Assembly (NCBI RefSeq): GCF_030413175.1
Contig: NZ_CP129212.1
Location: forward strand, 7,029,001 to 7,093,000
DNA length: 64,000 nt
Direction of reading: 5' to 3'
From: Bradyrhizobium roseum
Lineage (GTDB): Bacteria > Pseudomonadota > Alphaproteobacteria > Rhizobiales > Xanthobacteraceae
In this document: positions 54,369 through 63,880 of the stretch, one piece after another
How the letters are laid out: each line of letters begins with the position of its first letter
Numbering within the stretch: the stretch's first letter is position 1
Program-made: the position numbers and the translations under genes
The notes under the pieces: model-generated
What the model saw: only the letters and a program-made list of their open reading frames with translations
Database searches by the model: none
Told to the model about the DNA's origin: nothing

Positions 54369-54605
54369 TCAGGCGCCCAGCCATGTGGCGAGGTGTTCCG
54401 GCTTGGGCAATCCGCCGGCATGCACAACCTTGCCGTCCACGACCACGCCCGGCGTCGAGGCGATGCCGTAACCGGCGATCGCCGCGTAGTCGGTCACTTT
54501 CTCGATTGTGACGGGTACTCCCAGCCTGTCCGCTTCGGCCTGCACCATCTCGGCCGTAGCGACACAACGTTTGCAGCCCGGGCCGAGCACCTTGACGTCT
54601 TTCAT
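54369..54605 (-). CDS. Thioredoxin-like redox protein (CxxC), cassette gene 3
   Basis: 78 residues from ATG 54605. A small thioredoxin fold of the 'redox-active disulfide protein 2' type: VKVLGPGCKRCVATAEMVQ with CKRC at about 11-14, and a cis-proline STPGVVVDGKVV. Such proteins are encoded beside COG0701 permeases, as here (14 bp downstream). Possibly a reductant for the transported metalloid or the permease's cysteines; inferred. Confidence 0.85.
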   Translation of the reverse strand: MKDVKVLGPGCKRCVATAEMVQAEADRLGVPVTIEKVTDYAAIAGYGIASTPGVVVDGKVVHAGGLPKPEHLATWLGA

Positions 54606-54619
54606 GGATCCCCCTCGTT

Positions 54620-55681
54620 TCAGTTGAACAGCAGGTTGAACAGTAACCCGACCCCAAGGATGCCCGTCCCGACAACGCCGACGAAGACCGCTATGAGCTT
54701 CAGACTCAATACCTTGCGCAGGATGATCATCTCCGGAACCGACAACGCGATCACCGACATCATGAAGGCGAGCACGGTCCCGAGCGCCGCCCCCTTGGCA
54801 AGCAGGGCTTGAACGACCGGGATAATGCCGGCGGCGTTCGAGTACATCGGAATTCCGATCAGGACCGCGGCCGGTACCGACCACCAGGCGCCCTGTCCCA
54901 TGATCGAGGCGAGCAGGTCCGACGGTACGTACCCGTGAATCAACGCCCCAATGGCGATGCCCGCGATGATCCAGGGCCAAACCTTGCCGACGATCTCGCG
55001 CACGGCTTCGATACCCGTCTTGATACGATCAACAGCGGTGACATCTTCCGGCGGCAGTTCGGCTGCGCTCGCGCGGATGTTGCGAACCCATTCTTCCAGC
55101 CAGTTTTCGAGATGCAGGCGGCCGATCACCCAGCCTGCCGTAATCGCGACGAACAGGCCGAAGCCGAGATAGGTGAGCGCCACTTTCCAGCCGACGAGCC
55201 CGAACAAAAGCCCGAGCGCCACCTCGTTCACCATCGGGGCCGAGATCAGGAACGAGAAGGTGACGCCAAGGGGAACACCGGCGCTGACGAAACCAATGAA
55301 CATCGGCACCGCAGAACACGAGCAGAATGGGGTGAGTACCCCGAGACCAGCCGCCAGCACGTTGCCGGCGCCTTCCCGCTTTCCGGCAAGAAGCGCGCGC
55401 GTCTTTTCCGGCGAGAAGAAGCTGCGCACCACTCCCATGCCGAACACCACGAGTGTCAGCAGCATCAGGACTTTCGGCGTGTCGTAGACGAAGAAGCTGA
55501 GCGCCTCGCCAAGGTGGCTCTTGGGATCGATGGGCGCCAACGACACGACCCATTGCGAAAACGGAACGAGCTGACTGTACACCAGGCCCCAGAGCAACAG
55601 GGCGACGATCGTCCCGCCGACCCACTTGGCGGTCGAAGGGCCGGTGCGAGGCGCGCGTTCGGTGATGGACCCCAAGCTCAT
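54620..55681 (-). CDS. COG0701 (ArsP-like/DUF318) permease, cassette gene 2
   Basis: 353 residues with about eight to ten membrane segments and the family signature GVLTPFCSCSAVPMFIGFVSAGVPLGVTFSFL, whose CSCS cysteines are conserved, plus a second GIPMYSNAAGIIPVVQALL. Members include ArsP, which exports organoarsenicals, but many have unknown substrates. Overlaps the ATP-grasp gene by 4 bp (ATGA) and is followed by the thioredoxin gene, so one operon. Confidence 0.85.
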   Translation of the reverse strand: MSLGSITERAPRTGPSTAKWVGGTIVALLLWGLVYSQLVPFSQWVVSLAPIDPKSHLGEALSFFVYDTPKVLMLLTLVVFGMGVVRSFFSPEKTRALLAGKREGAGNVLAAGLGVLTPFCSCSAVPMFIGFVSAGVPLGVTFSFLISAPMVNEVALGLLFGLVGWKVALTYLGFGLFVAITAGWVIGRLHLENWLEEWVRNIRASAAELPPEDVTAVDRIKTGIEAVREIVGKVWPWIIAGIAIGALIHGYVPSDLLASIMGQGAWWSVPAAVLIGIPMYSNAAGIIPVVQALLAKGAALGTVLAFMMSVIALSVPEMIILRKVLSLKLIAVFVGVVGTGILGVGLLFNLLFN

Positions 55682-56976
55682 GCGGCGTGTCTTTCCGAGG
55701 CCGAAATCGTGAACACCGGCGCGAACCCACCGCCTGCCGTCCGGAAATTCGTGGTCTGGCCCTGGTAGAGGCGCGCCGCCGTCAGAAGAAGCTCGCCGTC
55801 ATAGACGTAGAGCCGGACGTCGGTCTTGCGGGCCTCGCGCGTGCCGTCGAGCTTGACCATCCGTTCGCCGGGAGCCGCAAAATCCTGAGCGACGTATCCG
55901 CCCTTGATCACCTCGGCCCACACCCCCTTCGTTATCTTGTCGCCGCGATAGACGCCCTTGCTGCCGTACCCGCTGACCGGCTTGAAGAACAACGTCTTCC
56001 TTCTCTCCCAAAGGTGAGCTGCATTGTCGGACGTGACGACCGCCGTATGGGGCACCCCGGAAAGATCTTCGGCCATCGCCGACGAAAGCCCCCAGCCGCG
56101 CAGCGCCGCCCTATCGGAGAGCAGTCCGAGATTGCGCTTGTCCGCATACAGAGCGTGCACATGCGGATTGGGCGTAACCACGACGGCGTTGTCGAGATAG
56201 GCCGCGCGCAACGCCTCGTGCCCGGGGCGATCAAGGGAAAAATCCACCAGCCGGTTGTAGACGAGATCGATCGGGCGACCATCGATCGACAGTTGACCCC
56301 GCGCGTAACTGAGCTGTCCGGCATCGGCAATGACCGCCTCGATGCCGTGCTTCGCAAAGAAGCGCTGGGCCAACACGAATTCCGGGTAGAGATACTGTTC
56401 TTCGGGCCGATCATCGACGATGGCAACCCGCTTCAGCGCGGCGGCCCGGCGCTGGAGGTTAAACTCATGCTGGAACATGCGCAGCACCGCCGATTCAAAA
56501 TTGACGTTGCTGGTTTTCCCCAGAGCGGCTTCGATCTCTGTACAGCAGGCCCGCTGCGCATCCGCCAGCAGTGCATTGAGGAAGGCGCCGCCCGCATTGG
56601 TATTGACCTCGATCAGCCTGGCGCCCGCCGTGCCGACATGGAAATCGAAGCCCATGAAGGCACCGCGCGGCCCGAAATCATGCCGCGCGAACTCCGGCGC
56701 CCAGGACAACGCGGCGTGCTGATAGCCCGGCAATCTGGTCGCGGCCTCGATCGCCCGCACGATGCGAAGCATCTCAATCGTCTCGGATTCCGAGATGAAC
56801 ACAGGCGCATTTGAAAACAGATGCGGGCGCGCCCGGATGAACGTCGCACAGAACTCCGCGTCTCCAACCGTCCGCTCCAGCGCGTCGCACAGGGCGTCGC
56901 GATCGAGCGTGACGCAGAAGCACTCCTGATTCAGAAGCTCGGAGATCGATCGGGCGTCCACCGTCGAAGCATTCAT
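55678..56976 (-). CDS. ATP-grasp-like hypothetical protein, cassette gene 1
   Basis: 432 residues from ATG 56976 (the in-frame upstream 24 codons are thiolase-derived, see 56992-57069). Ligase-like features: FKPVSGYGSKGVYRGDKITK followed by a YVAQDFAAPGERM segment, and an acidic LIEVNTNAGGAFLN segment, together resembling ATP-grasp enzymes that join small peptides. Substrate unknown. Operon partner of a COG0701 permease and thioredoxin. No close named family recognised. Confidence 0.5.
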   Translation of the reverse strand: MNASTVDARSISELLNQECFCVTLDRDALCDALERTVGDAEFCATFIRARPHLFSNAPVFISESETIEMLRIVRAIEAATRLPGYQHAALSWAPEFARHDFGPRGAFMGFDFHVGTAGARLIEVNTNAGGAFLNALLADAQRACCTEIEAALGKTSNVNFESAVLRMFQHEFNLQRRAAALKRVAIVDDRPEEQYLYPEFVLAQRFFAKHGIEAVIADAGQLSYARGQLSIDGRPIDLVYNRLVDFSLDRPGHEALRAAYLDNAVVVTPNPHVHALYADKRNLGLLSDRAALRGWGLSSAMAEDLSGVPHTAVVTSDNAAHLWERRKTLFFKPVSGYGSKGVYRGDKITKGVWAEVIKGGYVAQDFAAPGERMVKLDGTREARKTDVRLYVYDGELLLTAARLYQGQTTNFRTAGGGFAPVFTISASERHAA

Positions 56977-56991
56977 CTGTCCGTCCTCTGT

Positions 56992-57069
56992 CACCCGTTC
57001 CACCGCCAGCGCGATTCCCTGTCCGCCGCCAATGCAGAGCGCGACCACGCCCCGCGGGCTTCCGTCGCG
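56992..57069 (-). pseudogene. 3'-end fragment of a thiolase gene
   Basis: In the minus strand frame RDGSPRGVVALCIGGGQGIALAVERV reads as the conserved C-terminus of acetyl-CoA acetyltransferases (CIGGGQG motif). Nothing of the rest is present, and the usual stop codon is lost; the frame runs on into the ATP-grasp start. It is left over from a rearrangement that placed the cassette between phoR and pstS. Confidence 0.7.
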
Positions 57070-57203
57070 TTGAACCGGGGAGCAAAGGGCATCGGATTGT
57101 GCCTTTCATTCCCTTCGGATCGCCTCCTGAAATCCTTAACGATCCTCGGCAGGCCAACCCTTGTTCTAGGTCAATGTGGGCGAAATGAACCTGGACGGCC
57201 GCT

Positions 57204-58496
57204 TCAAGAAACGGGTTTCGGCTGGGGAAAACATGCGGAAAAAGTCGCACCGTTTTTCGGCACGCTTTCGATCAGGAGCCGGCCCCTGTGGCGGATAAGG
57301 ATATGTTTCACCAGAGATAAACCGAGCCCGGTTCCACCCTGTGCGCGGCTGTCGCCGACATCGACCCGGTAGAAGCGCTCGGTCAGCCGCGGCAGGTGCT
57401 CGGGCGCGATGCCGGGGCCGAAATCCCGGACCTTGATGCGGATTTCCGGCGCGCCTTCGCTGGAAGTGGCCCGGGTCAGGGAGACGATCACCCGCCCGCC
57501 CGACGCGCCGTATTTGAGCGCGTTCTCGATCAGGTTCTCGAACAGCCGCAGCAGTTCCTCGCGGTCACCCGCGATCGTCACGGGCTCGGCCGGCAGGTCG
57601 ATCTCGATCTCGACCTGGCGTTCCCTGGCCAGCGGCTCCAGGCCGTCGGCAACCTGGCGGATGATCGGCACGATATCGACCGACACGTCGGGCCGGACAT
57701 GGGCCGACAATTCGACCCGCGACAATGACAGCAGATCGTCGATCAACCGCGCCATCCGCGTTGCCTGGGTGTGCATGATGCCGAGGAAGCGTTCTCGCGC
57801 CTTGGCGTCTTCCTTGGCGGGACCCTGCAGCGTATCGATGAAGCCGGACAACGCCGCCAGCGGCGTGCGCAGCTCATGGCTGGCGTTGGCGACGAAGTCG
57901 GCGCGCATTTCCTCCACCCGACGCAGCGGCGTCTGGTCGTGGAAGGTCATCAGCATGCATTTCTCGGTGCCGCCGAACAGCGTCGGCACCGGCACCGGCG
58001 TGATGATCAATTCCATCCACCGGTCGACGGGCACCTGGTCGAGATAGGTCGCCCGGCGCGGCTCGGTGGTCGCGATCGCCTCGCGCAGCGCGGTGATGAT
58101 CTCCGGCGAGCGCAGCGCGAACTGCGCCAATTCGTTCTTGCGCAAGGCCGGCGCAAGCTGGGCTGCCGCGGCATTGAGGTGCAGGACACGGCCAGCACGG
58201 TCGAGCAGCACGGCTGGATCGGGCATGCCGGCGACGACGGCGCGGACGGCCGCGGACTCCACGGGGCTGACGGCGCGGGCGTCGTCACGGGAGACCGCCA
58301 CATGGTGCAGCCGCCACGGCACCAGCGCGGCGGCGGCGATGCAGATGAATACTGCCACCGCGCGCGCCAGCGAGAGATCGGCCAGCAGTACGAGCGCGCA
58401 CAGCGCAAGGCCCGCGGCGAGCAGGATGATGGCCGAATGCCGCAACCGGTCCGGCCACGGAGCAAAGAAGGAGGAACTGGAATCTTCGATCGCCAT
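57204..58496 (-). CDS. phoR: Phosphate-regulon sensor kinase PhoR
   Basis: 430 residues. Two N-terminal membrane segments (about 20-60), a PAS-like region (about 85-190), phospho-acceptor HELRTPLAALSGFIDTL (His about 210), and an HATPase with NLIENALKYG, DFGPGIAPEHL and GGTGLGLSLVKHI. Phosphorylates PhoB under phosphate limitation. Normally adjoins pstS; here a three-gene cassette intervenes. Confidence 0.92.
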   Translation of the reverse strand: MAIEDSSSSFFAPWPDRLRHSAIILLAAGLALCALVLLADLSLARAVAVFICIAAAALVPWRLHHVAVSRDDARAVSPVESAAVRAVVAGMPDPAVLLDRAGRVLHLNAAAAQLAPALRKNELAQFALRSPEIITALREAIATTEPRRATYLDQVPVDRWMELIITPVPVPTLFGGTEKCMLMTFHDQTPLRRVEEMRADFVANASHELRTPLAALSGFIDTLQGPAKEDAKARERFLGIMHTQATRMARLIDDLLSLSRVELSAHVRPDVSVDIVPIIRQVADGLEPLARERQVEIEIDLPAEPVTIAGDREELLRLFENLIENALKYGASGGRVIVSLTRATSSEGAPEIRIKVRDFGPGIAPEHLPRLTERFYRVDVGDSRAQGGTGLGLSLVKHILIRHRGRLLIESVPKNGATFSACFPQPKPVS

Positions 58497-58537
58497 GACG
58501 CAGGCTTTCCTTTGCTTGCAAAGCCCCTGCTGCGGCG

Positions 58538-59599
58538 TCAGGTGCCCGTGTCGCCGCGTTCGCGCACATAGACGGCGGCCTCATGCCTCGCCGGCTCGGC
58601 ATCGGCACCATGCGCCGGCTTGCGCAGGCGCTTCGATCGCATTCCGATGATAATCTCTCTAAGCGTCAGCAAGATTACAGATATGACAAAGGGTCCGATA
58701 TAATACAGGACGCGGAACAGCAGCATGCCGGCGAGCAGGTCTTCCCGGTCCATCTGCCACAATCCGACCAGCATCGCGGCGTCGAAAACGCCGAGCCCGC
58801 CCGGCGAATGGCTGGCGAATCCCAACAGCGTGGCGGAAACGAAAATCACCGCCACCACGATAAAGCCGAGTTGGGGCTCGTCCGGCACCAGCATATACAT
58901 CGCCAGCGCGCAGAACCCGAGATCGACGATGCCGATGGCGATCTGCAACAGCGTCAGCGGACCGCCGGGCAGCGTGACCGTCCACGGTCCGCGGCCGACC
59001 CCGCGCGGCTGGACCCAAACCCAGGCCACGTAGCCGACCAGTCCGAGCAGGATACCGAACGCCGCCAGCCGGTTGAGCCAGACCGGGAGCTGATCGATCG
59101 AGGCCGCGGCTTCCGGGTGATAGGCGATACCGAGCCCGAGTACGGCGGCATTGCCGAGCCAGAAGGTGAGCCCGGCGAGAAAACAGATCTTGGCGACGTC
59201 GATCGCATTCAGCCCCCAGGCCGAATAGATCCGGTAGCGCACCGCGCCGCCGGTGAAGACGCTGGCGCCGACATTGTGGCCGATCGAATAGGAAGTGAAG
59301 GCGGCCAGCGCATTGACGCGGTAGGGAATGTGGCCATGGCCGATCGCGCGGACCGCGAACCAGTCGTAGAAGGTGAGGGTGAAATAGCCGGCCGCCACGA
59401 ACAGCGCCGCCAGCGCGATCTGGCGCGGCTCGGTGCGCTTGATGGCGTCGATCACCTCGTTGGTGTCGATGCCGCGGAGCATGTGATAGAGCACGTAGCA
59501 CGCAACGGCGATCACCGCGACGCTGATCAAGAGCCCGAGCTTGTGCAGGACCTGCTTCTGGCGCAGAAACGATACCGTCCTGCGTATGGCTTCCAGCAT
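58538..59599 (-). CDS. UPF0104/MprF-flippase-like membrane protein
   Basis: 353 residues from ATG 59599 (GAGG 5 nt upstream; the GTG at 59605 is less likely). About eight to nine membrane segments with the lysylphosphatidylglycerol-synthase flippase-domain pattern (SIGHNVGASVFTGGAVRYRIYSAWGL, ATLLGFASHSPGGLGVFDAAML). It lacks the MprF synthase domain, so is a flippase-like protein with unknown lipid. Upstream of phoR, 41 bp away, likely co-transcribed. Confidence 0.8.
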   Translation of the reverse strand: MLEAIRRTVSFLRQKQVLHKLGLLISVAVIAVACYVLYHMLRGIDTNEVIDAIKRTEPRQIALAALFVAAGYFTLTFYDWFAVRAIGHGHIPYRVNALAAFTSYSIGHNVGASVFTGGAVRYRIYSAWGLNAIDVAKICFLAGLTFWLGNAAVLGLGIAYHPEAAASIDQLPVWLNRLAAFGILLGLVGYVAWVWVQPRGVGRGPWTVTLPGGPLTLLQIAIGIVDLGFCALAMYMLVPDEPQLGFIVVAVIFVSATLLGFASHSPGGLGVFDAAMLVGLWQMDREDLLAGMLLFRVLYYIGPFVISVILLTLREIIIGMRSKRLRKPAHGADAEPARHEAAVYVRERGDTGT

Positions 59600-59879
59600 C
59601 GACACCTCGACTTGCGCTTATACGACGACGGTTATGGCGTGACCCCCGCCGGCGCTACGCTGCTCCCTGATCCCTTTGGTAGCGCGTTTTGAGCCGGAGT
59701 GGAATTCGCCTGACGACAATAAAACACGCTTCTTCAACACATTAGGCGCAGCCCATGGCGGTAGAAGTACGGTTTTGCCGCATTCCAGCGGTTGCGCTGC
59801 CGCTCCGGACCATAGTCCGAACCGGTCAACAACCCGTGACAATAACCGCGGAGATGAAGCCGGCCGGTTCATGGTGCGG

Positions 59880-60176
59880 TCAGGCCGGAGGCGCGCTGCG
59901 CGCGACGACCCAGTGGCGCAAGCAGGATCCGACCACGCAGCCGCAGAGATAGAGCGCGAACATGATCAGCCCGAGGTCGAGCCAGTAGCCGAAGCGGCCC
60001 GGCACCACGCGAGCCAGCGCCACGCCGACCAGCGCCGCGACCAGGACCGAAAGCGTCCAGCGCAGCTTTCCCGTGACGCCCTCGCCGTGCTGGACAACGG
60101 ATATCCAGCCCATGGCGAATCCGAGGAGCACCGACGCCAGCAGCCATCCCCAGTAGAATGTGGTCAGATAGGCCAT
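59880..60176 (-). CDS. Small three-span membrane protein
   Basis: 98 residues from ATG 60176 (a GTG at 60182 overlaps the preceding stop codon and is also possible). Three hydrophobic segments (about 6-26, 42-60, 66-90). A GCVVGSCLRHW end. Downstream of the OmpA gene in the same operon. Function unknown. The stretch 59606-59879 has nothing recognisable. Confidence 0.65.
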   Translation of the reverse strand: MAYLTTFYWGWLLASVLLGFAMGWISVVQHGEGVTGKLRWTLSVLVAALVGVALARVVPGRFGYWLDLGLIMFALYLCGCVVGSCLRHWVVARSAPPA

Positions 60177-60178
60177 GC

Positions 60179-61573
60179 TCACTTCACCACGAAATCGATA
60201 CGGCGGTTCTGCGCCTTGCCCTGGTCGGTATCGTTGCCCGCGATCGGCTGCGTGGCGCCATAGCCGACCGCGCTGAACCGGTTGGCCGGCAGCCCCGCAT
60301 TGACCAGGTAGTCGGCGACGGCCTGGGCACGCTTCTCGGACAGCGCCTGGTTGGCCGCCTCATCGCCATCGGTGTCGGTGTGTCCCGATATCTCGATGTT
60401 GGCGGTCGGACAGCGCAACGCGGTTTCGATCAGGCGGTCGATCAGGCCGGCGGAATCCGCGACGATGTCGGCCTTGCCGGATTCGAAGCGGATCCGGGCC
60501 TTGCCGAGCAGATCGCTGAATAATTGCTGGCAAACCGTCGCATCCACCGGCGCCGCGGCCGGCCTGATCGAAATTTCAGGCTTGAACTGCCAGCCCTGCG
60601 GAAAGTCCTTGCCGAGGCCGGCGCGGATCTGGCCGGCGGCGGCTTCATAAAGCGCATCGCCCGACAGCTTGACCTCCCGGTCGGAGACCACGAGCGTGCC
60701 GGTCGACAGCCGCGACAACGCGCCGAGCGCTGGCACCACCGCGCTGGCAAACCCTGCCGGGGCGCCGACGCTCTCCTTGAGGTTGTCAACGACCTTTTCC
60801 CTGAAGAACTTGCGTCCGGCCGCGGCCACCAGCGCGGCGTGGGCGTTGCTGTCGGGCGCATTGCCGGTCAGCGTCAGCGTCACCGCGACTGGATCCTTGT
60901 AGGCCTGGAAGATGTAAGGCGGCGCCTTGACATCGTTGGCCGCCACCGAAAAGCCCTCGGGCAGGTTTTTCAGCGCTGCGGCGATGGCTTCGCGGCCACC
61001 GAGTTCGCGCGCCATGCCGGACAGGCTGACCTGGTTGTCGGACAGGGTGATCTTGCCATCCTTCAGCTTGCCGATCTGATCGAGCAGCAGCAGCGCGGCA
61101 TTGTCGAAACGCGGCGGCGCTCCGCGCGACAGCCCCATCCGGTCCACCACTTCGACGCCGCCGAGGTTGGCGCGCGCCGCCTCCATCAGGCGGCCCTTGA
61201 TCGCCGGCAGCGGCGAACTGCCCGAGAGCGTCACCCGCAGCACGTCGCGTTCGGCCGACCAGACGAACGGCTTTGCTTCCGGAACGAGCCTCGTTTCATC
61301 GTTGACCAGCCGTACGCCCGGGACGGCTTCCACCGCCGCGACGACCCTCTGCCGGCCATCTTCTGCGAAAGCATCCGCGGCCAGCGTCACGTCGCGGCCC
61401 GCGACCGTGATCCGCCGCTTGTCGAGGATCGCGTCCTTGAGCGCCGCGGTCGAACGCTGTGCCAGGTCGGCTTCAAGCGGGTCGGTGCTGGTCCAGGCCG
61501 CGATAGCCCAAAATATGACCAACGGAATGACGCCCAGCCACCATTTGCCGCTCCACCTGGATAGTCCGCGCAT
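60179..61573 (-). CDS. BON/OmpA-domain inner-membrane-anchored peptidoglycan-binding protein
   Basis: 464 residues from ATG 61573. One N-terminal membrane anchor (about 8-30), a middle of repeated BON-like domains (about 40-330), and a C-terminal OmpA domain (about 345-464: RIRFESGKADI, IEISGHTDTDGDEAANQALS, GYGATQPIAGNDTDQGKAQNRRIDF). Links the membrane to peptidoglycan. The frame continues upstream to 61990 but without a start that makes sense. Operon with the 60176 gene. Confidence 0.85.
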   Translation of the reverse strand: MRGLSRWSGKWWLGVIPLVIFWAIAAWTSTDPLEADLAQRSTAALKDAILDKRRITVAGRDVTLAADAFAEDGRQRVVAAVEAVPGVRLVNDETRLVPEAKPFVWSAERDVLRVTLSGSSPLPAIKGRLMEAARANLGGVEVVDRMGLSRGAPPRFDNAALLLLDQIGKLKDGKITLSDNQVSLSGMARELGGREAIAAALKNLPEGFSVAANDVKAPPYIFQAYKDPVAVTLTLTGNAPDSNAHAALVAAAGRKFFREKVVDNLKESVGAPAGFASAVVPALGALSRLSTGTLVVSDREVKLSGDALYEAAAGQIRAGLGKDFPQGWQFKPEISIRPAAAPVDATVCQQLFSDLLGKARIRFESGKADIVADSAGLIDRLIETALRCPTANIEISGHTDTDGDEAANQALSEKRAQAVADYLVNAGLPANRFSAVGYGATQPIAGNDTDQGKAQNRRIDFVVK

Positions 61574-61741
61574 ACGAGTTCCCGCCGGGGTCTGGAACGC
61601 AGAGAAAACAAACCCTTGCGGGGCTGTCAAACCCGAAATGCCGCAGGGGCCGAAGAGCTCCCAAATAGGCCCGGCTAACAGTTTCTTCAGCGGTCTTTCG
61701 CTACTTTCGCCCCGCAAATAACCGGGCAGCCCCGCATCTCG

Positions 61742-62800
61742 ATGAAACTGCTTCGCAACACCGTCATCCGCGCCGGACTGGAAGCGCTGTACTTCTCCGG
61801 GGCGCATTACCTGCTGCGACCAATCTTCGCAGGCGTCGGCGTCATCTTCATGCTGCACCACGTTCGCCCGCGGCGCGACGGCGCGTTTCAGCCCAACCAT
61901 CACCTCGAGGTCGAGCCGGAGTTCCTGCGCGCGATGCTGGCGCATCTTCGCAGCCTGGATATCGACATCGTCACCATGGACGAGGTTCATCAGCGGCTGC
62001 AGGCGCGCGATTTCTCGCGGCGCTTCGCCTGCTTCACGCTCGACGACGGCTATCGCGACAACCGCGACTTCGCGCTGCCGGTGATGCGCGAATTTGACGC
62101 GCCCATAACCGTCTACGTCACGAGCGATTTCGCCGAAGGCACCGGCCGGTTGTGGTGGGTCGCGCTCGAGCGGGTGGTCGCGACGGCGTCAGCAATCGAG
62201 GTCCCGATATCAGGCGTCAAGACCCGCCTCGACGCCGCGACGCCAGCGGCGAAGCAAGCCGCCTTCGATCGCGCCCACGACTGGCTGCGCGCGCTGCCGA
62301 CCGAACACGACATGCAGCGTGAAATCTCCGCGCTATGCGCGCGACATGAGGTCGATGAGACGGCGATCGCCCGCGAGCTATGCTTGTCCTGGGAGGAATT
62401 GAAGGCGTTCGCGGCCGATCCCCTGGTGACGATCGGCGCACACACGGTCACGCATTGCAATCTGGCGCGGCTGAGCGAGGAGACCGCCTCGTTCGAACTG
62501 GCCACCAGCCGCGCGCGGATCGAAGCCGCGTTGCAGCGGCCGGTGCTTCATCTCGCCTATCCCTATGGCGACCGCGTCGCGGCGGGCCCGCGCGAATTCC
62601 GCCTGGCGCAAACCGCCGGCTTCAAGACCGCGGTCACGACGCGGCCGGGCATGGTCTTTCCGGAAAGCGCCGGGCACATGGCTGCGCTGCAGCGGGTTTC
62701 GCTCAACGGCAACTACCAGGACGCCCGCATCCTCCCGGTCCTGACTTCAGGCGCCGCCACCGCGATGTGGAACGGCTTTCGCCGCATCGACGCGGCGTAG
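61742..62800 (+). CDS. Polysaccharide deacetylase (NodB homology)
   Basis: 352 residues. NodB-type carbohydrate esterase 4 motifs: TLDDGYRDN (metal-binding Asp) and HTVTHCNL (HxxxH), then LAYPYGDRVAAGPREFRLAQ. Removes acetyl groups from an N-acetylglucosamine-type glycan. N-terminal hydrophobic segment (about 20-37) could be an anchor. No NodB-Nod cluster nearby. Confidence 0.9.
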   Translation: MKLLRNTVIRAGLEALYFSGAHYLLRPIFAGVGVIFMLHHVRPRRDGAFQPNHHLEVEPEFLRAMLAHLRSLDIDIVTMDEVHQRLQARDFSRRFACFTLDDGYRDNRDFALPVMREFDAPITVYVTSDFAEGTGRLWWVALERVVATASAIEVPISGVKTRLDAATPAAKQAAFDRAHDWLRALPTEHDMQREISALCARHEVDETAIARELCLSWEELKAFAADPLVTIGAHTVTHCNLARLSEETASFELATSRARIEAALQRPVLHLAYPYGDRVAAGPREFRLAQTAGFKTAVTTRPGMVFPESAGHMAALQRVSLNGNYQDARILPVLTSGAATAMWNGFRRIDAA

Positions 62801-62902
62801 CTCTTAATTCCCTTTTTCATTGTGGTAGAAGGAATAGCAGCCCCTTCCTTGACTCGCCGCCCTGCCCCGCCCAAAACCTCCGGCAAGACAATGGAGGAAC
62901 GC

Positions 62903-63703
62903 ATGTTCAAGGATCTGTTTTCGCTCAACGGCCGCGTCGCGCTGATCACGGGCGGCTCGCGCGGGATCGGCAAGATGATCGCGGCCGGCTTTCTCGCGCA
63001 GGGCGCGGCGAAGGTCTACATCACCGCGCGCAAGGCCGGTCCCTGCGAGGCGACCGCGAAGGAGTTGACCGCCGCCTATGACGGCGAATGCATCGCGCTG
63101 CCGATCGACATCTCGACCGTCGAAGGCTGCAACAAGCTCGCCGGCGAATTCATCAAGCTGGAGCCGAAGCTCGACATCCTCGTCAACAATGCCGGCGCGG
63201 CGTGGGGCGCCGAGTTCGATGAATTCCCGGAAAACGGCTGGGACAAGGTCATGGACCTCAACGTCAAGTCGCTGTTCTTCCTGACCAAGGCGCTGGCAAA
63301 ACCGCTGCGCGCCGCGGCCTCGCACGAGCGGCCCGCCAAGGTGATCAACATCGCCTCGATCGACGGCATCTTCGTCAACCCGGGCGAGACCTATTCCTAC
63401 GGTGCGAGCAAGGCGGCCGTGATCCATCTGACGCGGCGCATGGCGACAAAGCTGGTCAAGGACAATATCAACGTCACCGCGATCGCGCCGGGCGCGTTCG
63501 CGTCCGACATGAACCGCGCCGCGCGCGACCAGTCGGACGAACTCGCCAAGCGCATTCCCTCGCGGCGCATCGGAACCGTCGAGGACATGGCAGGCATTGC
63601 GATCTACCTCGCCTCGCGCGCCGGTGACTACGTCGTCGGCAACACCATCGCGGTCGATGGCGGCGTGGTGTACGCGAACGCCGGGCTGGAGATTTCGGGG
63701 TAA
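62903..63703 (+). CDS. Short-chain dehydrogenase/reductase (SDR)
   Basis: 266 residues from ATG 62903 (GGAGG 5 nt upstream; earlier ATG 62891 is less likely). Rossmann TGGSRGIG (18-25), NNAGA, Ser in NIASIDG, YSYGASK with the catalytic Tyr/Lys, and a C-terminal GNTIAVDGGV. NAD(P)-dependent oxidoreductase; substrate unknown. Confidence 0.93.
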   Translation: MFKDLFSLNGRVALITGGSRGIGKMIAAGFLAQGAAKVYITARKAGPCEATAKELTAAYDGECIALPIDISTVEGCNKLAGEFIKLEPKLDILVNNAGAAWGAEFDEFPENGWDKVMDLNVKSLFFLTKALAKPLRAAASHERPAKVINIASIDGIFVNPGETYSYGASKAAVIHLTRRMATKLVKDNINVTAIAPGAFASDMNRAARDQSDELAKRIPSRRIGTVEDMAGIAIYLASRAGDYVVGNTIAVDGGVVYANAGLEISG

Positions 63704-63726
63704 TAGCTGCGGCGGGGCGCGGTGCG

Positions 63727-63870
63727 CTCCCTCGCCCCGTTCTTCACGGGGAGAGGGTTGGGGTGAGGGGGGCTCTCCGCGAGTGGTACCTTATCGATAG
63801 ACCTGTACCCTCTCACCCGGATTTCACGCTTCGCGTAAAATCCGACCTCTCCCCGCAAGCGGGGCGAGGT
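63727..63870. repeat. Palindromic intergenic repeat (family 2-related)
   Basis: Left part cctcgccccgttcttcacgg and right part ctctccccgcaagcggggcgagg are inverted and each carries a short hairpin (ccccgt-tcttc-acgggg; ccccgcaagcgggg). The central part (aggg...ccct pieces and the tcacccgg segment) is less regular. About 144 bp. Confidence 0.55.
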
Positions 63871-63880
63871 TAAGAAACCA

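Noticed and set aside
54110..54511. 133-codon plus frame upstream of pstS
   Set aside because: Overlaps the thioredoxin gene antisense, no ribosome binding site and no domain.
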